Shown here: positions 1 through 15,000 of the stretch, one piece after another
How positions within the stretch are numbered: position 1 is the first letter of the stretch
Layout: the number at the start of each line of letters is the position of its first letter
Source of the DNA: Hirudo medicinalis
Lineage: Eukaryota > Annelida > Clitellata > Hirudinida > Hirudinidae
Length of the DNA: 64,000 nucleotides
Direction of reading: 5' to 3'
Assembly (NCBI GenBank): GCA_011800805.1
Contig: MPNW01000052.1
Coordinates: forward strand, 32,140 to 96,139
Position numbers and translations under genes: made by a program
Notes under the pieces: model-generated
What the model was told of the DNA's origin: nothing
The model's input: only the letters and a program-made list of their open reading frames with translations
Databases searched by the model: none

Positions 1-1160
1 CATTGAACAATGCCATTACCATCATTGTCATTACTATTACCATCATTATCATCACTATTACCGTTATTATCGTTATCACCATCATTACATTTGTTAAAAA
101 CAAATTAAGCCCAGATGACAAGTTGGAACTACTTTCACTACCTCTCATTGATGAATGAATGCATGATTGAATCAATGCTTGGATGGACGGATGGATGATT
201 TTACCATAACGTAGTTCTGATTGGCCACTCTTCAAACGACTGTCCAATGAGAAGAGGAAGAAGGAGTTTGTGGAATTTCCAAGATGTTATAACCCTTGTG
301 ATATTTTTAATTTCATGATAATAATTACTGGAAGGGGAGTGCAAACACCAATCATTAAATAGCCGAAGCCGACTGCCTCGGGCTTCGAGGAGTTTCTAAA
401 AATGAAGCTGACATGACTCGGTCATAACAACAAAGATAATAATATAAATTGCTGACTAATAACACAAATAATGTCATTGGTCGTTCAATACTTAACACGA
501 TAAATAAAGCATTGGCAAGGAAATCCATTGCATTGGAGGTGGAGGTGTTCATGTCACCGTGTCACCATGTCACGATGAATCTGCTATAACCTACAGAACT
601 AACTTAATCTTAACTTATGACTATAATTTGCTAGACAGGTTACAAATCATTATGGTTAATTACGTGATAATTAATAATTATTTGAAATTAAATTCTGAGT
701 TCATAGGTGTTCATAGGTGAATCAGAATGTCCACAAACTCATTGTCATGAGATAATAATTTTAAAAAAATGTATAATAATAATAACAACAACAATAATAA
801 TAATGATAGTAATCATAATAATAATAATAATAATAATAATCATCATCATCATCATAATAATATCTCCATGACTTGGTGACCATTTAAGATGATGATTACG
901 ACTTATTAATATTAACTATTTTTATTAATTAGTAATGTTATTATCATTAATAATAAACTTTATTAATATATTAATATCACCACCACCACCACCATCAACA
1001 CCACCACCATCACCATCACCACCACCACCACCACCACCATCATCATAGTTATTACTTAATAATTGTTACCTTAATCATAGAAGTGGCAGTTGCAATTACT
1101 GCTAATTAATGAGTACTTGGAACATAATGAGTGAATATTTAATGTTCACGACGTCATTGT
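1..1160. repeat. Microsatellite-rich non-coding stretch
   Basis: The stretch holds runs of ATT/AAT, ATC/CAT and CAC triplets, for example near 1-80, 780-860 and 980-1050. I see no exon here. It lies in the intron that follows the second coding exon of the RASGEF1-like minus-strand gene, whose next exon must be left of the window. A translated ORF at 355-552 has no recognisable content. Confidence 0.7.
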
Positions 1161-1199
1161 TCAACTCCCTAACATAGAAAAGTTAACAAACGTCCTTCT

Positions 1200-1312
1200 G
1201 ATGATAATGATACCGACGATGACATTGATGATGATGATGATGATGACGACGACGACGACGATGATGACGACGACGATGATGATGATGACGACGATGATGA
1301 TGATGATGATGA
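1200..1312. repeat. ATG/ACG trinucleotide microsatellite
   Basis: An almost pure run of GATGAT and GACGAC units directly follows the second RASGEF1-like exon, inside the intron. It makes the long Ser-only and Ile/Val-only translations seen in overlapping frames, which are not proteins. A similar GATGAT run occurs at 1595-1620 and a GTT/GGT run at 1855-1922. Confidence 0.85.
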
Positions 1313-1343
1313 GAATGGCAATGCAACGCAAATGAAAACTAAC

Positions 1344-1891
1344 ATCAGGGTAATAGTTGGCATTGGGTATGAGATGCTGAATGAGGACTGGCAAAGTGGC
1401 TGTTTCAATCCTACCGTCCTTGTAGGTTATATCCTGTGGGGTTGACATTAGTCGAGATTACGATGATGATTGGATGTGATAATGATTCCAACATCTTTCT
1501 TTAATCACTGCGATGATTGTGCTAAAACTTACTAGCTACAATATGATGAGCCTAATAATACATACGCGACGGTGATGATGCTAATAATGAGATCATGACG
1601 ATGATGATGATGATGATGCCATTGAGATTATGGTGATGAAGATGACGAGAACAAACGAAATGATGATGATGACAGCCATGTCAGTGCACTGAACAAGCAG
1701 ACACCTTTGCATTGAAAGATGTTCCCACCAATACGAGAAGGTTGTGATCACTTAGCAGGATAATAGTTATCAGATTTATCTGAGACATCAGAAATTCTGC
1801 TCAATTATCACCTTGTTTAGACTGTTACAAGCATTAAAATCTACCAACTGTTTTCTTGTTGTTGTTGTTGTTATTATTATTATTATTGTTG

Positions 1892-1923
<32 letters not shown>

Positions 1924-2379
1924 GTCGTCACCACCATCATCGTCATCAACATATGACCGACCTCATTGTCATGACTAAATAATAACGAGTGGATAAATAA
2001 TCATGTTGTACTTTATTTGCTGCATAACATAACAATATTTTCAATCGACTTTTTAATTTCATCGTCAATTGTTATCACTCGCAGGAATTATTATCAGCCT
2101 TAGATGAAATATTTACAAGCGCGTGTCACTAAGTGCATCCTAGGGCAAGTTTGTTTCTTTTTAGTTTTTAAAGTTTAGGGACTTTTGACTGTTGTAATGA
2201 TGTGATTGCTGTGATAACGTCATGCGATTGAATGCAATGCTCGAATGATCGACACGGTCCACGACGACAAGCACCGCAAGACTAACATCCCGGTCGCTTT
2301 CGTCCGAGTTTATGGAAAGATTGTCTCCATAGAATCCATTGTTGATAGATCCAAAAGCTGCCATGACATCAGGAGCATA
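1344..2379 (-). CDS. RASGEF1-like Ras-family guanine nucleotide exchange factor, 5' coding exons only
   Basis: RASGEF1 proteins are GEFs for small GTPases, with a RasGEF-N module before a CDC25-like catalytic domain. The first coding exon is 2379-2287: it follows an acceptor (ttttcag), carries 15 nt of 5' UTR, starts at ATG 2364 and encodes 26 residues ending before a GTTAGT donor. The second is 1433-1344, with acceptor cccacag and again donor GTTAGT. The joined phase-0 frame reads DITYKDGRIETATLPVLIQH, then LIPNANYYPD. This matches the start of RasGEF-N in RASGEF1A/B/C, where an 'EALIQHLVPNVDYYPD'-like string comes before the TYIFTFLLSSR segment. That next segment is not in the window, so the gene is cut off by the left edge. 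Non-coding first exon(s) must lie upstream of 2381. Which RASGEF1 paralogue it is cannot be told from 56 residues. Confidence 0.7.
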
Positions 2380-2381
2380 CT

Positions 2382-4944
2382 GAAAATGTAGAGAAAGATT
2401 TACATCGGCAAAATAGTCGATTACTAATCAACAGATTAAGAACGACTGATAATTAAAATCATTTGTAATTAAAATATAGGGTGTCAGCTGTAAACCAAAT
2501 TGCACTGCAATAGAAGGACTCTTCCCTAAGACAAAATGTTGAAACATTGAAAAGATTCAAAGTTTGATTTACAGATTCAATTACCTTATCGACAGGTCAT
2601 TTGTCACAAACCTCAAAGATTGCACTCCATAAATGACTGTCAACAATAGGCAACATTTGATCCAGCACATTAAAATGCATTTTATATCTCACAAAATCAG
2701 TGATAATTGATATATTATCAACTGAATATATATAATATTGACTGAATAAAAAATATTGGCAGATATAAATGCAATACATTTGTTGATGAAATAATTATAA
2801 TAAAATACATACTTGATTTAAAATATTATTTAGACAATTGCTAAAGTAATTTATCAAAGCAGTAAATAATAATTAGCTAAAACATTGACATTTAATTAAA
2901 TATTGTTCAAAAGGTGGCATTTGTAATAGAGCAAGTGCAATACCAAAATGTACTCAATATCAACATGATTCTGATAAACTAATTGCATCAGACAATACAA
3001 ATATTTAAGAACCCTTGATGGGCCAAAGTTCAAATAACAAAACAGGTCCACATTTAGCAGGATTAATAGAACAGTAAAGAAAAGTAATGTAAATAAATAA
3101 AAAATCGTACAAAAACTTAAATACGAGAACCACTAACCAGCATATGTAGTGAATCTAATGTTAGAGAAGAGTTTTCTTGCACAAAAACATTTTAAACCAT
3201 GCCTTCAATTTGCTTAAACGAAAATCGATTTCCAATAAGCCTCATTCTTTTAACTTAAGAAACGTCTCATTGTACAGCGTTCGTTTTATAAAAATCGCAA
3301 AACTTTCCCAGGGCAAATAAACATAAAAAGCTTGTTTCCGGATTAAATGGCGCTCAAACTATTATTCTGAATACATTTTGAAGTCATAAAGATCCAAACT
3401 TTAATGTCTATTAGCCATTTAATGTTCTTTATTCATTAATAAATACCGAGATTTAAATCAAGAGAAAACGGCAGCAACAGCCTTAAGCCGCCCTGGTCAT
3501 GGAAATATTTATTTCTAATCAGGCACTCCCGAATCATTGACTAATCGTTTTTCTTTAAAAAAAAATTGATATATATAATTATACAAAAAAAAAAGTTGAT
3601 TTCTTTAAAAAATCAGAATTTTAAAATGTCACGTTTTACAATTAACCGCAATTTTTCGTCAGCCAGTTAATAATATTATTACTTAAGTTTTTATTCAAAA
3701 TTAAAAACATCTTAAATAATAATTTTATTTAAAAAAAATTATCTGGTTTTAATTCATTTAAAAATGTGCTTGAATAATGACTTGTCAAGTATCTGACAAG
3801 TATCTCATCTGTTAAATGTTTGTGCTGATTCGATTGTTCCATGCTGACAAATAAAAGGTGACATTGATAAACCCGGATATTAGTTATTGTGATTTGAAGC
3901 AGGGTGGAGGCCAGAATTTTCCCTAGTTACATTTAGATACGTGTGTCGCCTAAAGTAGTGAATGCATTCGGACAAAAGTTCAAAACTGTTAAATTAATTT
4001 AAATTAAGCAAAACTGAACATTTATAGAAACCACTTTGCTTCTATGTTTCTCAGCTATGGCGTAGACATACAGCAATTACTGGCAGCCCAAACTTTCCCT
4101 CAAGCAGTCTGCAGGAGGCAAAACCACAACAAAAACGTTTTTGCTACATTTTTCTTTGAGCGATCCATGCATTGCAAAAGCAATTAGTTGCTGGAGAGAA
4201 AATGCTAAGAAAAGGGATAAGCAAGGCAGGCCTTTCAAAACGTGGCAACGGAGTAGATTCTAACTTATTTCCACGGTCTAAGATCTGGATAAAGAATGGA
4301 GACATTTTTTATTCTGGATATTTTCTTGACAACAAAGAAAGTCAGTTAATGTGATAATTACAAGTTTTTTTTACTAAATTCTGGCAATTTTGACCATTGA
4401 AATAATTTAAAATATTTTTATGAAATGACGGATATTTTATAAATTAGTTTTCTCCAGCGAGATGAAATGGATAGTCCTTCAGTCAATAAATTACATCGAA
4501 TTTATTCAAATTACTTTCACATTGATGAAATTGTATTTTTTGTGATTTTTGTCAAAAATAAACTGAGAACAAACTAGTTGATAAAATCTTTCAAGTAAAT
4601 GCGTTGTTAGAATTGAGGTGAATCCTGTGATGGGTTACGTGAGCACACCTTAACGAATTTTCATTTGCATATTATTTTGAAGACGCTGACGCATTATAAT
4701 TTCATTAAAATTTTCGTAATACTCCGGGAATTATTGCTGAGCCGTTGCCTGCTATATAATACCTTACTTCAAGATTGGCAGAAGACCGGGCTTATTAAGC
4801 AACTGTTGGCGTCTATATCCTTATTCGCTTTTCGTGAGTTTATAACTTCGGTGCTGCGTTAAATGATTTGTTAGATTAGATGAGGGAACTATCCAATCGA
4901 TATTGGAAATAGAATTTATCGGCGGTTAAATTGAAAAATTAAAG
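2382..4944. other. Intergenic region with presumed promoters
   Basis: This region separates the minus-strand RASGEF1-like gene from the plus-strand PDZ-LIM gene and should contain the 5' non-coding exon and promoter of each. An ATG ORF of 60 codons at 4172-4354 has no family resemblance that I recognise. No repeat family or RNA gene was recognised. Confidence 0.5.
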
Positions 4945-7900
4945 ATGTCGATTATCAAAGTGAGTGCTAAGCTGGACAGAACTGATAGTCAGACTCCCTG
5001 GGGTTTTAGAATGGCCGGCGGAAAAGATTACTACTCTCCGTTGATCATACAAAAGGTTCGTTTCGCACGTTTTGAACCCTTTTAAACCATTTCTTGACTT
5101 AAAGAGTGGCAAGGACTAGTGAATATCAAAGTTATGAAATGTAGGAATTAGTTTGATTTATTTACTTATGAGCATCATTACAGATTCTTGCTAAATACAC
5201 TAATTCTGTAAGTTAAATGGTTAGACTGGATGTTCTCTAGTATCTGGTGTAATTAATTTATTGTAAGCAATTTTGAACACCAACATCTACATGAAGGTGC
5301 TCATGGGAGAAGAGGGTTGAATGTGTCAGTATTAAATGCTAAAAATGAAAAACAAATGCTTTAAAATTTGATCAAGATCTACATAGATAAGGATAGCAGT
5401 CTAAACTGTGAGCCCAGACACCAATTTGTTATCAGCTTCCCGATCAGCATTGAGACTTAAGTGAAAATTATTGTAATTACTGGGGTTTAAAAGTGGCCTC
5501 TTGGGCTTGGCTCAGGTCAGATTGTAATCTTTACATTAACTATTTCATCAGCTTTAAGAATCAGAATTAATTTATTTTATCAGGTTCATGAAACAACCTA
5601 ACAATAACTAAATAATAATTATGTTTATTAAGATAATAAAGATTGCAGCTACTTCAAACACTAGGGTTAATATGTTTATTTTGAATAAAATTCTTCAAGT
5701 ACGTCAATCAATTAAAATTTCTTGACACTGTCACTATCATAATGGGACATATAAATTTCATTTGAACTTTGTTTGCCTTGGATAAGAGCTGTCTCTGTAG
5801 CATGTTCAACATCATGAAGTTTGACGTTTACAATGTTTTACAATATTTTTTTTTTTCATAGAAGATAAGATTGCACCCTGTGAGAGCATAGAGCAAGTGG
5901 TAGTGATGGTGTTGGACAGACAAACATGATTATGACAGTGATGGTGGATTGTATATTGTAATCTGGATTAATTATGTTTGTTGATGAGGCTAATGAAGGA
6001 ACCCAGTAACAAAGTTTATTTTTATTTATTTATTCCAACAAAATGAACGGTCACGAATGACCACTAGCACAAATTTGTGGTGATTTAGATTATAGATAGA
6101 TAATAGAGTGATGCAGACAAGTAAGAACTGAAATCACTCGATTATGAGATATTCGTTAAGACCAGTGGAAAAGAGACCAGATTGGAATCGAATTAGGGCC
6201 CTGGAGATGATGGTTTCGGAGGCAGAGAATTCCAGGGTGACGATTCAGTTGATGAAGAAATGTAGCCTATGAGTGGTGGAGCATTTTGTACATAAGTTTG
6301 GTATGGGTTTTTTTTTGGTATAGTTTTGAATGTAATTTTCGTGGTGATGACTATTATAGCTGTTAGGGTTACAACATCCTGTAACTGATTAACGTTGTTC
6401 CCATAGATAATAATATTAAAGATCCAACTGATCATTTAGTTCAAGTAATGAGTAAGCCACTCATGATTGCTTCTTGCACATATAGAAATTATGCCTCTTG
6501 ATAACATTAAAGTTACATTTAAATATGCAATAGTTGTATTGCCTTAAGCAATGAAACATTAATACAAATTGATCTTAATACTAATATTAATATAAATTAT
6601 TAATGTAGGTCAATCCTGGGAGCTTGTCTTCCAAGTGTGGCATTAGAGAAAATGATACGATCACCCACATCGGCGGATGCGACGTCAGCCACCTCACCCA
6701 CAAGGATGCCCAAGATCTAATCATAGGCTCAGGAAATAACCTGGAGCTAAAATTGGAAAGGTTGGGATGAGAAGTTTCGTTCTGTATTTTTAAAGAGTTG
6801 TGAGTCTGTAATGCTTTTATTTGAATCTTATTTATGATTTTGAAGATATGCTGCTTTGTTTGGTTGAATTAATTCAATTTCTTTCTATTTTTTACTTTTT
6901 CAACTTTTTTGAATCTTGAGAACTGTGCACTTCATGAGCCAAATGGTCGCCATCATAATCATCACTTATTATTATTGTAATCACTACTTATGACCATAAC
7001 TATAAAAACTGAGAAAGCAACAGCTTTCTGAGCATCTCTATGTGAATCCCTTTCACAATATGGTCTGATGTCCTGTTGCAGTTTCTATTGTCATAAGCTT
7101 TCTATAACATCCTTGGCAGCTATTTTCACTTTTCATTACATCATCATGACTCAGTTTTCGTTTAGAGTGTCATCAAGAGCTTACAATAAAACTAGCTTGA
7201 CACTATCACATTAAAACCTAATTGTTTATTAAGTGCTGATGTATTTCAAACATACATTTACGTCCTCAGCGATCTCACTTTGGGACATGCTGAGAAGAAT
7301 AATAAGTATTCTGCATAACTTTTTAAGATGTTATCTGTTGATGTTCGTTGATGTCGAGTAGTCATTTGAAAGCTGTTATTGGTAAACAAAATATCCTGCA
7401 GTTGCTGTTACTAGCTCCTCTAGCATTGAGAAATCGAGGTAAATGTTTTCATGGCGAGGTGGAAATATCATTAGATACCATGTCATTGGTAGGGCTGTTG
7501 AATTTGAAACAAGAAGCAAACGATAGAAAAAGTTCCACTGTAAATGCTCAGATTATTATATCAAAGTATTCACAACCTGCTCATTCCGGTGACTTAAATG
7601 AGCATTGAAATGGAAATGAAGCGACATATCTGAAGTAATTGAGAGATGTGAAAGTTACAAAGTTCCCAAATGAGACTTTTAAGGACATTATTAGAAATAG
7701 ATCCAAGTTTCATAGTAGAAATAATTTATACAATAAACCTCAGGAAAAAGACGGTTTAGTGATGCAAAGAAAAATAATGTTTTAAATTTTTTATTGAAAC
7801 GATAACAAAATATAACATAGTATAATGTAACAATAAGATATTATATAACAACAAAAAAGTAAACATCTTGTTTTTATGCCTACTAACAAAACTAACATTT

Positions 7901-8995
7901 GAGATAACTGTTCATTTTTTAATCTATTTTACCCAGCCACTGTTAATTCATTAATTCGTCCATTCATTCAACTATTCGTTCATTCATTCATTCACCTATC
8001 CATCATCCATTCAATCATCCAGATTGTCCATTCATTGTTCCTTCCACTGTTCTTGTAGGTCTTCTGGTACCAGCCACAACTCCGGAAATGATGGATACTT
8101 CCAGCAACATCAATCTTTGCCATGGCAACAGCAGCCATATAAGCCTACTACTGGAGTAAGACGATGATGATGATGATGACGATGACGATGACGATGACGA
8201 CGATGAAGATGATGATGGTCTCTTAGTTATATTAGCACTATCTGGTGCATGGATCTTGTGATAAGAAATTGCCTACACCGATGAATGTAATATTGATGTA
8301 GTCATGTCGTCGTCATCANTCGTCGTCATCATTGTTTATATCTCCTGGATCAAAGTTAATAAAATTAGTTAATCTAGTTAATGTGAACTTTTGCACCAGC
8401 CATTTTAATGACCTTTAAGCAGTTTCACTTTGTTCCTCAAATAAATAAATTCTAAATTACCTCAATTATTACTGGCTGGTTAGATCTTAAGTGGTAAACA
8501 TTAAGTGTGGCTTGTAGATGATTGGCCTAGCACCAAAACCTTTCCAAAAGCCTGGAGCAGTGACCACGATCACATCCCACATGTCCAACTTCAACATCGG
8601 GTAAGCACCTTCGCCATCTGCCGAATCCCCACCATCCTCATGGTAATCATCTTCCTCATCACCATCACTATCACTATTATCATCGTCGTCATCATCTTCA
8701 CCTAATTGAGATCATTTTATTCCTGCAGTGTTGCTCCTGCAACTACTACTCAAGGTAGACATCCTGCTGATTTTAATAGAGTTCTGCATGATTTGCATGG
8801 AGTTAATAAAAATATTGATAATGATAATGGTAATATTCATTTTCACTATCTTTAGGTTCATTGACATGATAGAAAGGATGAGATTTGTGTGCATTTAAAT
8901 AATTTAGTTAATATTGTTTTTATAATTAATAACTAATAATCGATAACCTCGCGACGTGCACGTTCCTGGTATTTATTTTGACTGCTAAACATTAC

Positions 8996-9032
<37 letters not shown>

Positions 9033-12000
9033 ATTTAATGTTCGGTGTTGATTGCTTAATTGGCTTAGGCTAATATTACTTTCCTGCTTTTATGACAAGA
9101 TACTGAACAGACTGTTGTTGTAAGTGGTAATGACACGGAGGAAAAAGCACCACCGTTAGACAATAATCCAATGCCCACCTCAACTGGTGACATCATTAAG
9201 ATGGGGGATGATGGCCTAACCAATGAAAATTGCTCTAGCAAAGAATATGAATTAAGCAGTTGCCAATTGAAAGAGGATACTCTAATCTCAGCTGAGAATG
9301 TAACTAAGAGCCTCATTGGTGGCGACCAGCTGGATATTACAAGCTCAGATGAAAACAACAAGAAATCCGATCGAAATTTGGCCGACAGGTCGGATGCAAC
9401 GAACGTTTTGCCAGAATCGAGGAGGACGTTTGCCGGGCCCGATTCCGAGGATCGGCCTCGGTCGAGGTCTTTCAGGAGACTCCAGGGTCTGCTGCAGGAG
9501 GAGGATATAAGCGAAGAAGGTCCATTCACTGTTACTGATTATAAATGTAATTGTCATAATTACTCACAGTGCACTAGCTTAATACTTTGTTAGCATTGTT
9601 TGAATTTCAATTTTTTCGTTTTTTATATCACTTTCTCCCTGATAGTGTGTTATCTGGCATGCTAGCATGATTTTTCATTTCTTATCTTAAATATTTCTTG
9701 TTGACTTTGTCTGCGATTAATTGGTTAGTGTTGATTTCTAAACATTGTGCCAATTAAATGAATAATTGTCTTCACCATTACTGGGGAATGTTTCTTCCCA
9801 ACTAATTGCAGTGTGTGACTAATCTTTATCAACACTAACAGACAAAAGTGCCGAAATCTCCGACCGGACAGCACGGCCTTCTATCGCTCGACAAACTTCG
9901 ATAAATAACAAGCCTCAAATTTCGGCTAAGCCGAAGGTGCCGCCCGTCATGCCCAAGCCTTTTGCTGTGACCAATAGGCTTAACTCTCACGATAAGGAGC
10001 CTTGCCAATCAGAAGCAATATCTCTTGCTGAAGATTCTACCTCATCCAATCCTTCAGCTTCTCCCTTACCTGACCCTAATAAGCCCCACCTACAACCAGA
10101 ATCTCGTCAAACCAAAGTCATTCCCCCTACAAAGCCCAAGCCACTGTACAAGCCCTACAACACCCCTATTGGTCTGTATTCCAAGCAGACCCTAGTGGAG
10201 ATTTCTGCAGTAGGAGAGCCTTCTGTCTCTGACCCAACTCCACCTCCTGAGGTGTCAATCAAGGAGGTTCCATCTGGGTATTAAAGGGTTTTATCATTTC
10301 TTGGAGTTTGTCACTTGAATTGTTAACCAATTATTATAATTACCATGTTATTTAGACTTTAATCAATTAATACTTAATTACTTATTTAATGAATTGATTT
10401 TAGTAACGTTTCGTAGGACGTATGCTATTTCATGTGAATCCCATCGTTCGCATTGTACATTGTCAGTATTGTACCAAATAGCAAAGCTATGTCTGTATAG
10501 TCTATTTTATATTGTCTGTTGCAATGATTTTGGCTTGTCGTTGCAGGCCACAACTTGCCTTGGAGCAGGTGAGATAGGCATCGTCTTACCTGTAGCACCG
10601 AATTCGTTTGCCGAGCATCCTTTGTTTCTGTTTTGTAGTTCTGTGTTTACGTTTCTCTAATCCATATGCTGTGAGTGCCCTGCGAGTTTGTGGAAAGACT
10701 AACAAGCTTTATGATGTGTGCTGTGTTTATGCAAGCTCCAGTGTGGCCTCCTGCATGTACTAATTCAAAGTGATTATTATTTATCAGCATAATTATTATT
10801 GTTTTTGCTATTATTATTGTCTATAATTTAATCTGTTAACAGCTGTAGATTGTAGATTTGATGTATTGCATTACAGCAATTAAGTTAATTGAGTTATGAA
10901 AAAGTACAAGTAGATCAATGTCCTAAGATTCTCACCTCCCACACTACACTGAGTACATCTGTCACATCGTTAGAAATCGAGCATTTTATTTGAATGTGAG
11001 CAAACAACAACTTTCTCCAAATGACATTGTAGCGATGACATCATTGTGAAGGCTCCATCTCAAAGGAAGACCATCACAATCAATAAGAGCAGGGTTGAAA
11101 GGTTAAGAGCACTGAATATTCATGGCAGGCTTTTCATTTGATTATTCATTTTACAGTTATCAAGCATTAAGACCAAATTCAATTCAAAAGTGAATTTGCC
11201 ATGATGTTTATCAGTTAAAGTTTATTTAATCATTAGTTCATAATAATTAATTTAAAATCTATTTAGTATTATTATCTATGATGAAACAATATTGATTGTG
11301 GCGATAATGTCTAGTTTTTCTGTTGAATGTATCTATAAACGAGTTGTGTTTACTAACGTCGATATGATTAGAATGTGATTAGACGTTGATGAGTGTTTCC
11401 TTGTTGACCCTGCATGTGTTTATGTTTACTCACCAAACAGTCCTTTGTCGTCACAATCAGTCACTGCTGCGGCCGTTGCTGAGGTGATTGTCCAATCGGC
11501 AGAGAGAAAGCAGATCATCGTCAAATCAAATTCCGTAGGCAGATCCGCTCCACTTGCCGGCCAGAGTTCGGGAATAGATGTGAACGGCAATAAGAACTTG
11601 CTGGAATCCAGTGCACCAATCGGACCAGGAGACATTATATATGGGTCGGAAAAAACGAAAATTGTGCTGAAGAAGAGGGAACAGACAAATGAGAGAAAAG
11701 ACAACATGGACTTCACATTGGAAGACTTGGGATTGACCGATGCCGTCGTGGTCGGGATAAGTCTGCCGGGTCGTGCGAAGGAATGCCTGCCCACCGCCGA
11801 TGTCGACGTCGTAGAGTCACGGTCGCAGATAACGGTCTTGCCTAAACCCACTCAGTGAGTTCTCATTGGCAGCAGGAGAGAATTGTAAAAAAGCATCTCC
11901 AGTTGTTTTTGTTAATGTTTTGCATGCCTGCTTTGCCTGAAACAGTTGCATGGATTTGGAGCCAACATTTGTTGGACTAGCAAACTAAACAACTTCCCTA

Positions 12001-15000
12001 TCAATTACATCTGCTATCTCTCTCTCTTTCTCCACTTCTCAATAATTTTGAGTGTGTTTCTGGGTCTTTCCATCCCTCATGTGTTTGTTCCATCTGTTTA
12101 CTGTTAAGCATTATCATTCTGAGCTTTTTTAGAATGAAAATCCTTTGAAATTTTGTGGTTCTCATGAAGATCCAAACGAGCCACTTTACCTGAATCAATT
12201 TTTCACTGGAACGTTTTTTACCGATTGCCTAGAACTGCCCACCAAAGCTTCGGTGCACCGACCCAGCATCATAGTTCGGGCACCGTTGTTTGGCGCCCTC
12301 AGATCCCAGCGGGGGAGAGGAAGATGAAGATTGGAAGACCTGGACAGGCTCAGAAGAGACCTCCGATGGCTGGTACTAGGATTCCCATCTGCACCTCATG
12401 CCACACCTCCATCAGGTATGATTGATCGATTGATTTATTGTTGGCTTATTAATCGTTACCTAAGTGATAAATATCTCTAAGATTTCCGTGAGATCAGTGA
12501 CCTTTTGTCACCAACTACCGCATTAAAGCATAGTTGGCTGTATATTCCATTATTGCAAATAATCATTACGTTATTGGTCAAATTTCGACAAATGATTGCA
12601 GAGGGCCGTTCGTCACAGCCCTCGACAAGACCTGGTGCCCCGAGCACTTTGTCTGTGCGAATCCAAACTGCTCTCAGCCCCTGTTCGACTGTGGCTTTGT
12701 GGAGGAGGCCGACCAGTTGTACTGTGAGAAGGATTACGAGAAGTACCTTGCACCCAGGTGTGCCAGGTGCAGTGGTGCTATTGTCGGGGTGAGTCCAACA
12801 CGATGCCGACACCTATGCTTGTTATTATTTATATAATAAATTATTAATTTATAATTTAAGTGTATTTTAATTTATAATTTATTAATGTTAGACTGAATAT
12901 TTTAGATTTTTATAAGTTGCTATTGCTTTGTTTTTGTTATTGTTATTATTGTTTATTAGATTTGATTATTGTTGGATTTATGGATAATTCAAATTATATA
13001 AATGGAATTTAGATGCATATTTTTATTCAATCTCCGACATGAGATTTGAGACATTTAAGAACGTCCATTTGAGACGTGCATCATTCTACAATGAATTGAT
13101 GAAACATCAAGATTCCTTGAATGTCATTCCAAATTCCATCTCATTATGTCACACTGTTATGCCAACGATCACATAACTTTGTCATTGCGGTTCTAATCTG
13201 TTCTGTCGTCACATTGTCACATCATCATCATCTCATCGATGATGACGACCACTTCATCATCACAACTTTCCTTAAACTGTTTTGCCATCGCAACATCATT
13301 CGTCTATTCCCGATGCCCACGATGAAGGAGGTGGTACTGGCCCTCGGTCTCTCCCTCCACCCTGACTGCTTCACCTGCCACCACTGTAAGAACCCCATTC
13401 CGAAGTTCCTCTACCGATACCATTCAAGGGATTTCTACTGCCTCAAAGGTACAACTCGCCATTGAAAGATGGTAGCAGTTCTAGACGGATAGATTGTTAT
13501 CTTTCGTCGCGTCGGGATCTTTCGGGTCTTTGGCTTGCTAGGATTAATTTCAGTTGATTATTGATTATTTTCAGATTTATTTCTCATTTGTCAATTTCAT
13601 CTACTTCATTTTGTTTATTTTCTGATTTCTTTTTGGGAATCTAGATATTTATGTCTTGAGAGGACTTTTTCATGCTTGTTTTGATTGGCTTAATTAATAT
13701 TTCTGTTAATTTTTTTCACATTTTTTCTGCTTCAACATGAATATTGATACATGAAAAAACATGCAACATGATTATTGATACATGAAAACAATCAAGGCCA
13801 ATCAAGTTCAGTGCATACTCTAACAATTATTTGTATCATCTACTGAGCTGTTGTCCAGATAGAATAGGATAGATCAAATGATAACATGATGGACTCAGTA
13901 CATAGATTTATGTATTTACAGATGTCAGATGTAATGTAATGATAAGATGTGATAAGACCTTATAAGAGATGATTACAAGATGGTGGTGATGGTATGAACA
14001 GTTTACACTCGTAATACTAAAATAAACAACTGTGCAAATGAAAACCCGGCACATTTCACCAGAGGTTCATTTAATTTTTACTTTTCAAAAATTAATGTGC
14101 CTTTGATGTTCGTAATCTCCCTCATGTCTGTCAGAAATGCTTCATTTTGTGATTCATTCAAAAACCTAACTCAATTCTGAAAGTCTTTCTTCAAAAACTG
14201 CTCTACTTGGCTTTATTTTTATCTAAATAATTTTTCTTTTTATTTTCACGTCATTGGTGAACAAATTGCATCAGAATGATTTAAGAACCAGAATTTATTA
14301 TTAGCTGAGGATTTATGCTTACATCTGAAACCTGCTTGCATCAGAGACTTGACATTACACCCTTGTTCAAATGCAAGGAATTTTAAAAGAAAGTCTCTCA
14401 AATGACACAGATTCCTTCTCCAGCTAAGGCTTGATGAGAAATAAGTAGAATGTTTCAGTTTTCTGAGAACATTCGACAAGGTCGACGATGACATTGATAT
14501 GTTAGAAAGATGGACCAAAAGGTCTGGATGGCATTACTTTTAATTGTTATGATGATCAACCCATCTCTTGCAACAGGAGGTGGTGAATGCCATGAAGAAC
14601 ACCTATCACCTGCAGTGCTTCGTCTGCACTGCCTGCCATCAGCCCATCGGGACCGGATCTTTCCACAACGAGGACGGAAAGATTTACTGTGCTAAAGGTG
14701 CAATTAACTCGTGCCCTGATTGCTGCCTGGAATTAAGTTTAAATGTGTTGCACTCACCCACTAATTGTTCTTGAATTACTAACTTGTGATTGGGCAGTAA
14801 CTGACTTAAATATTTGCTGGACGAAGCTGGTATGCCATTTTGGTTTTTCCCAACTGCATGCTGAGTTGGTTGAAATTAATTGGTGGTATTTGTCGATGGT
14901 TTAAAAAGGTACAAAAAGTACCAAACAGTACTCGTGGCATTAAGTTCTTGATTAGTAAGATAGTGTTCTAAGTAAACCATCAGAAACTAGGGAGATGATC

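Noticed and set aside
1161..1448. Long Ser-only and Ile/Val-only ORFs
   Set aside because: They are translations of a GAT/GAC microsatellite. Only 1344-1433 is a supported exon, because a donor cuts the frame before the repeat.
9065..9529. 154-codon minus-strand ORF
   Set aside because: Shadow of the PDZ-LIM exon at 9100-9546, whose plus-strand frame carries the PDLIM motif.
10547..10568. 22-nt micro-exon in the PDZ-LIM gene (good acceptor and GTGAGA donor)
   Set aside because: Including it changes the phase so that the next exon (11441) hits a stop within about 14 codons. Direct joining of 10277 to 11441 is in frame.
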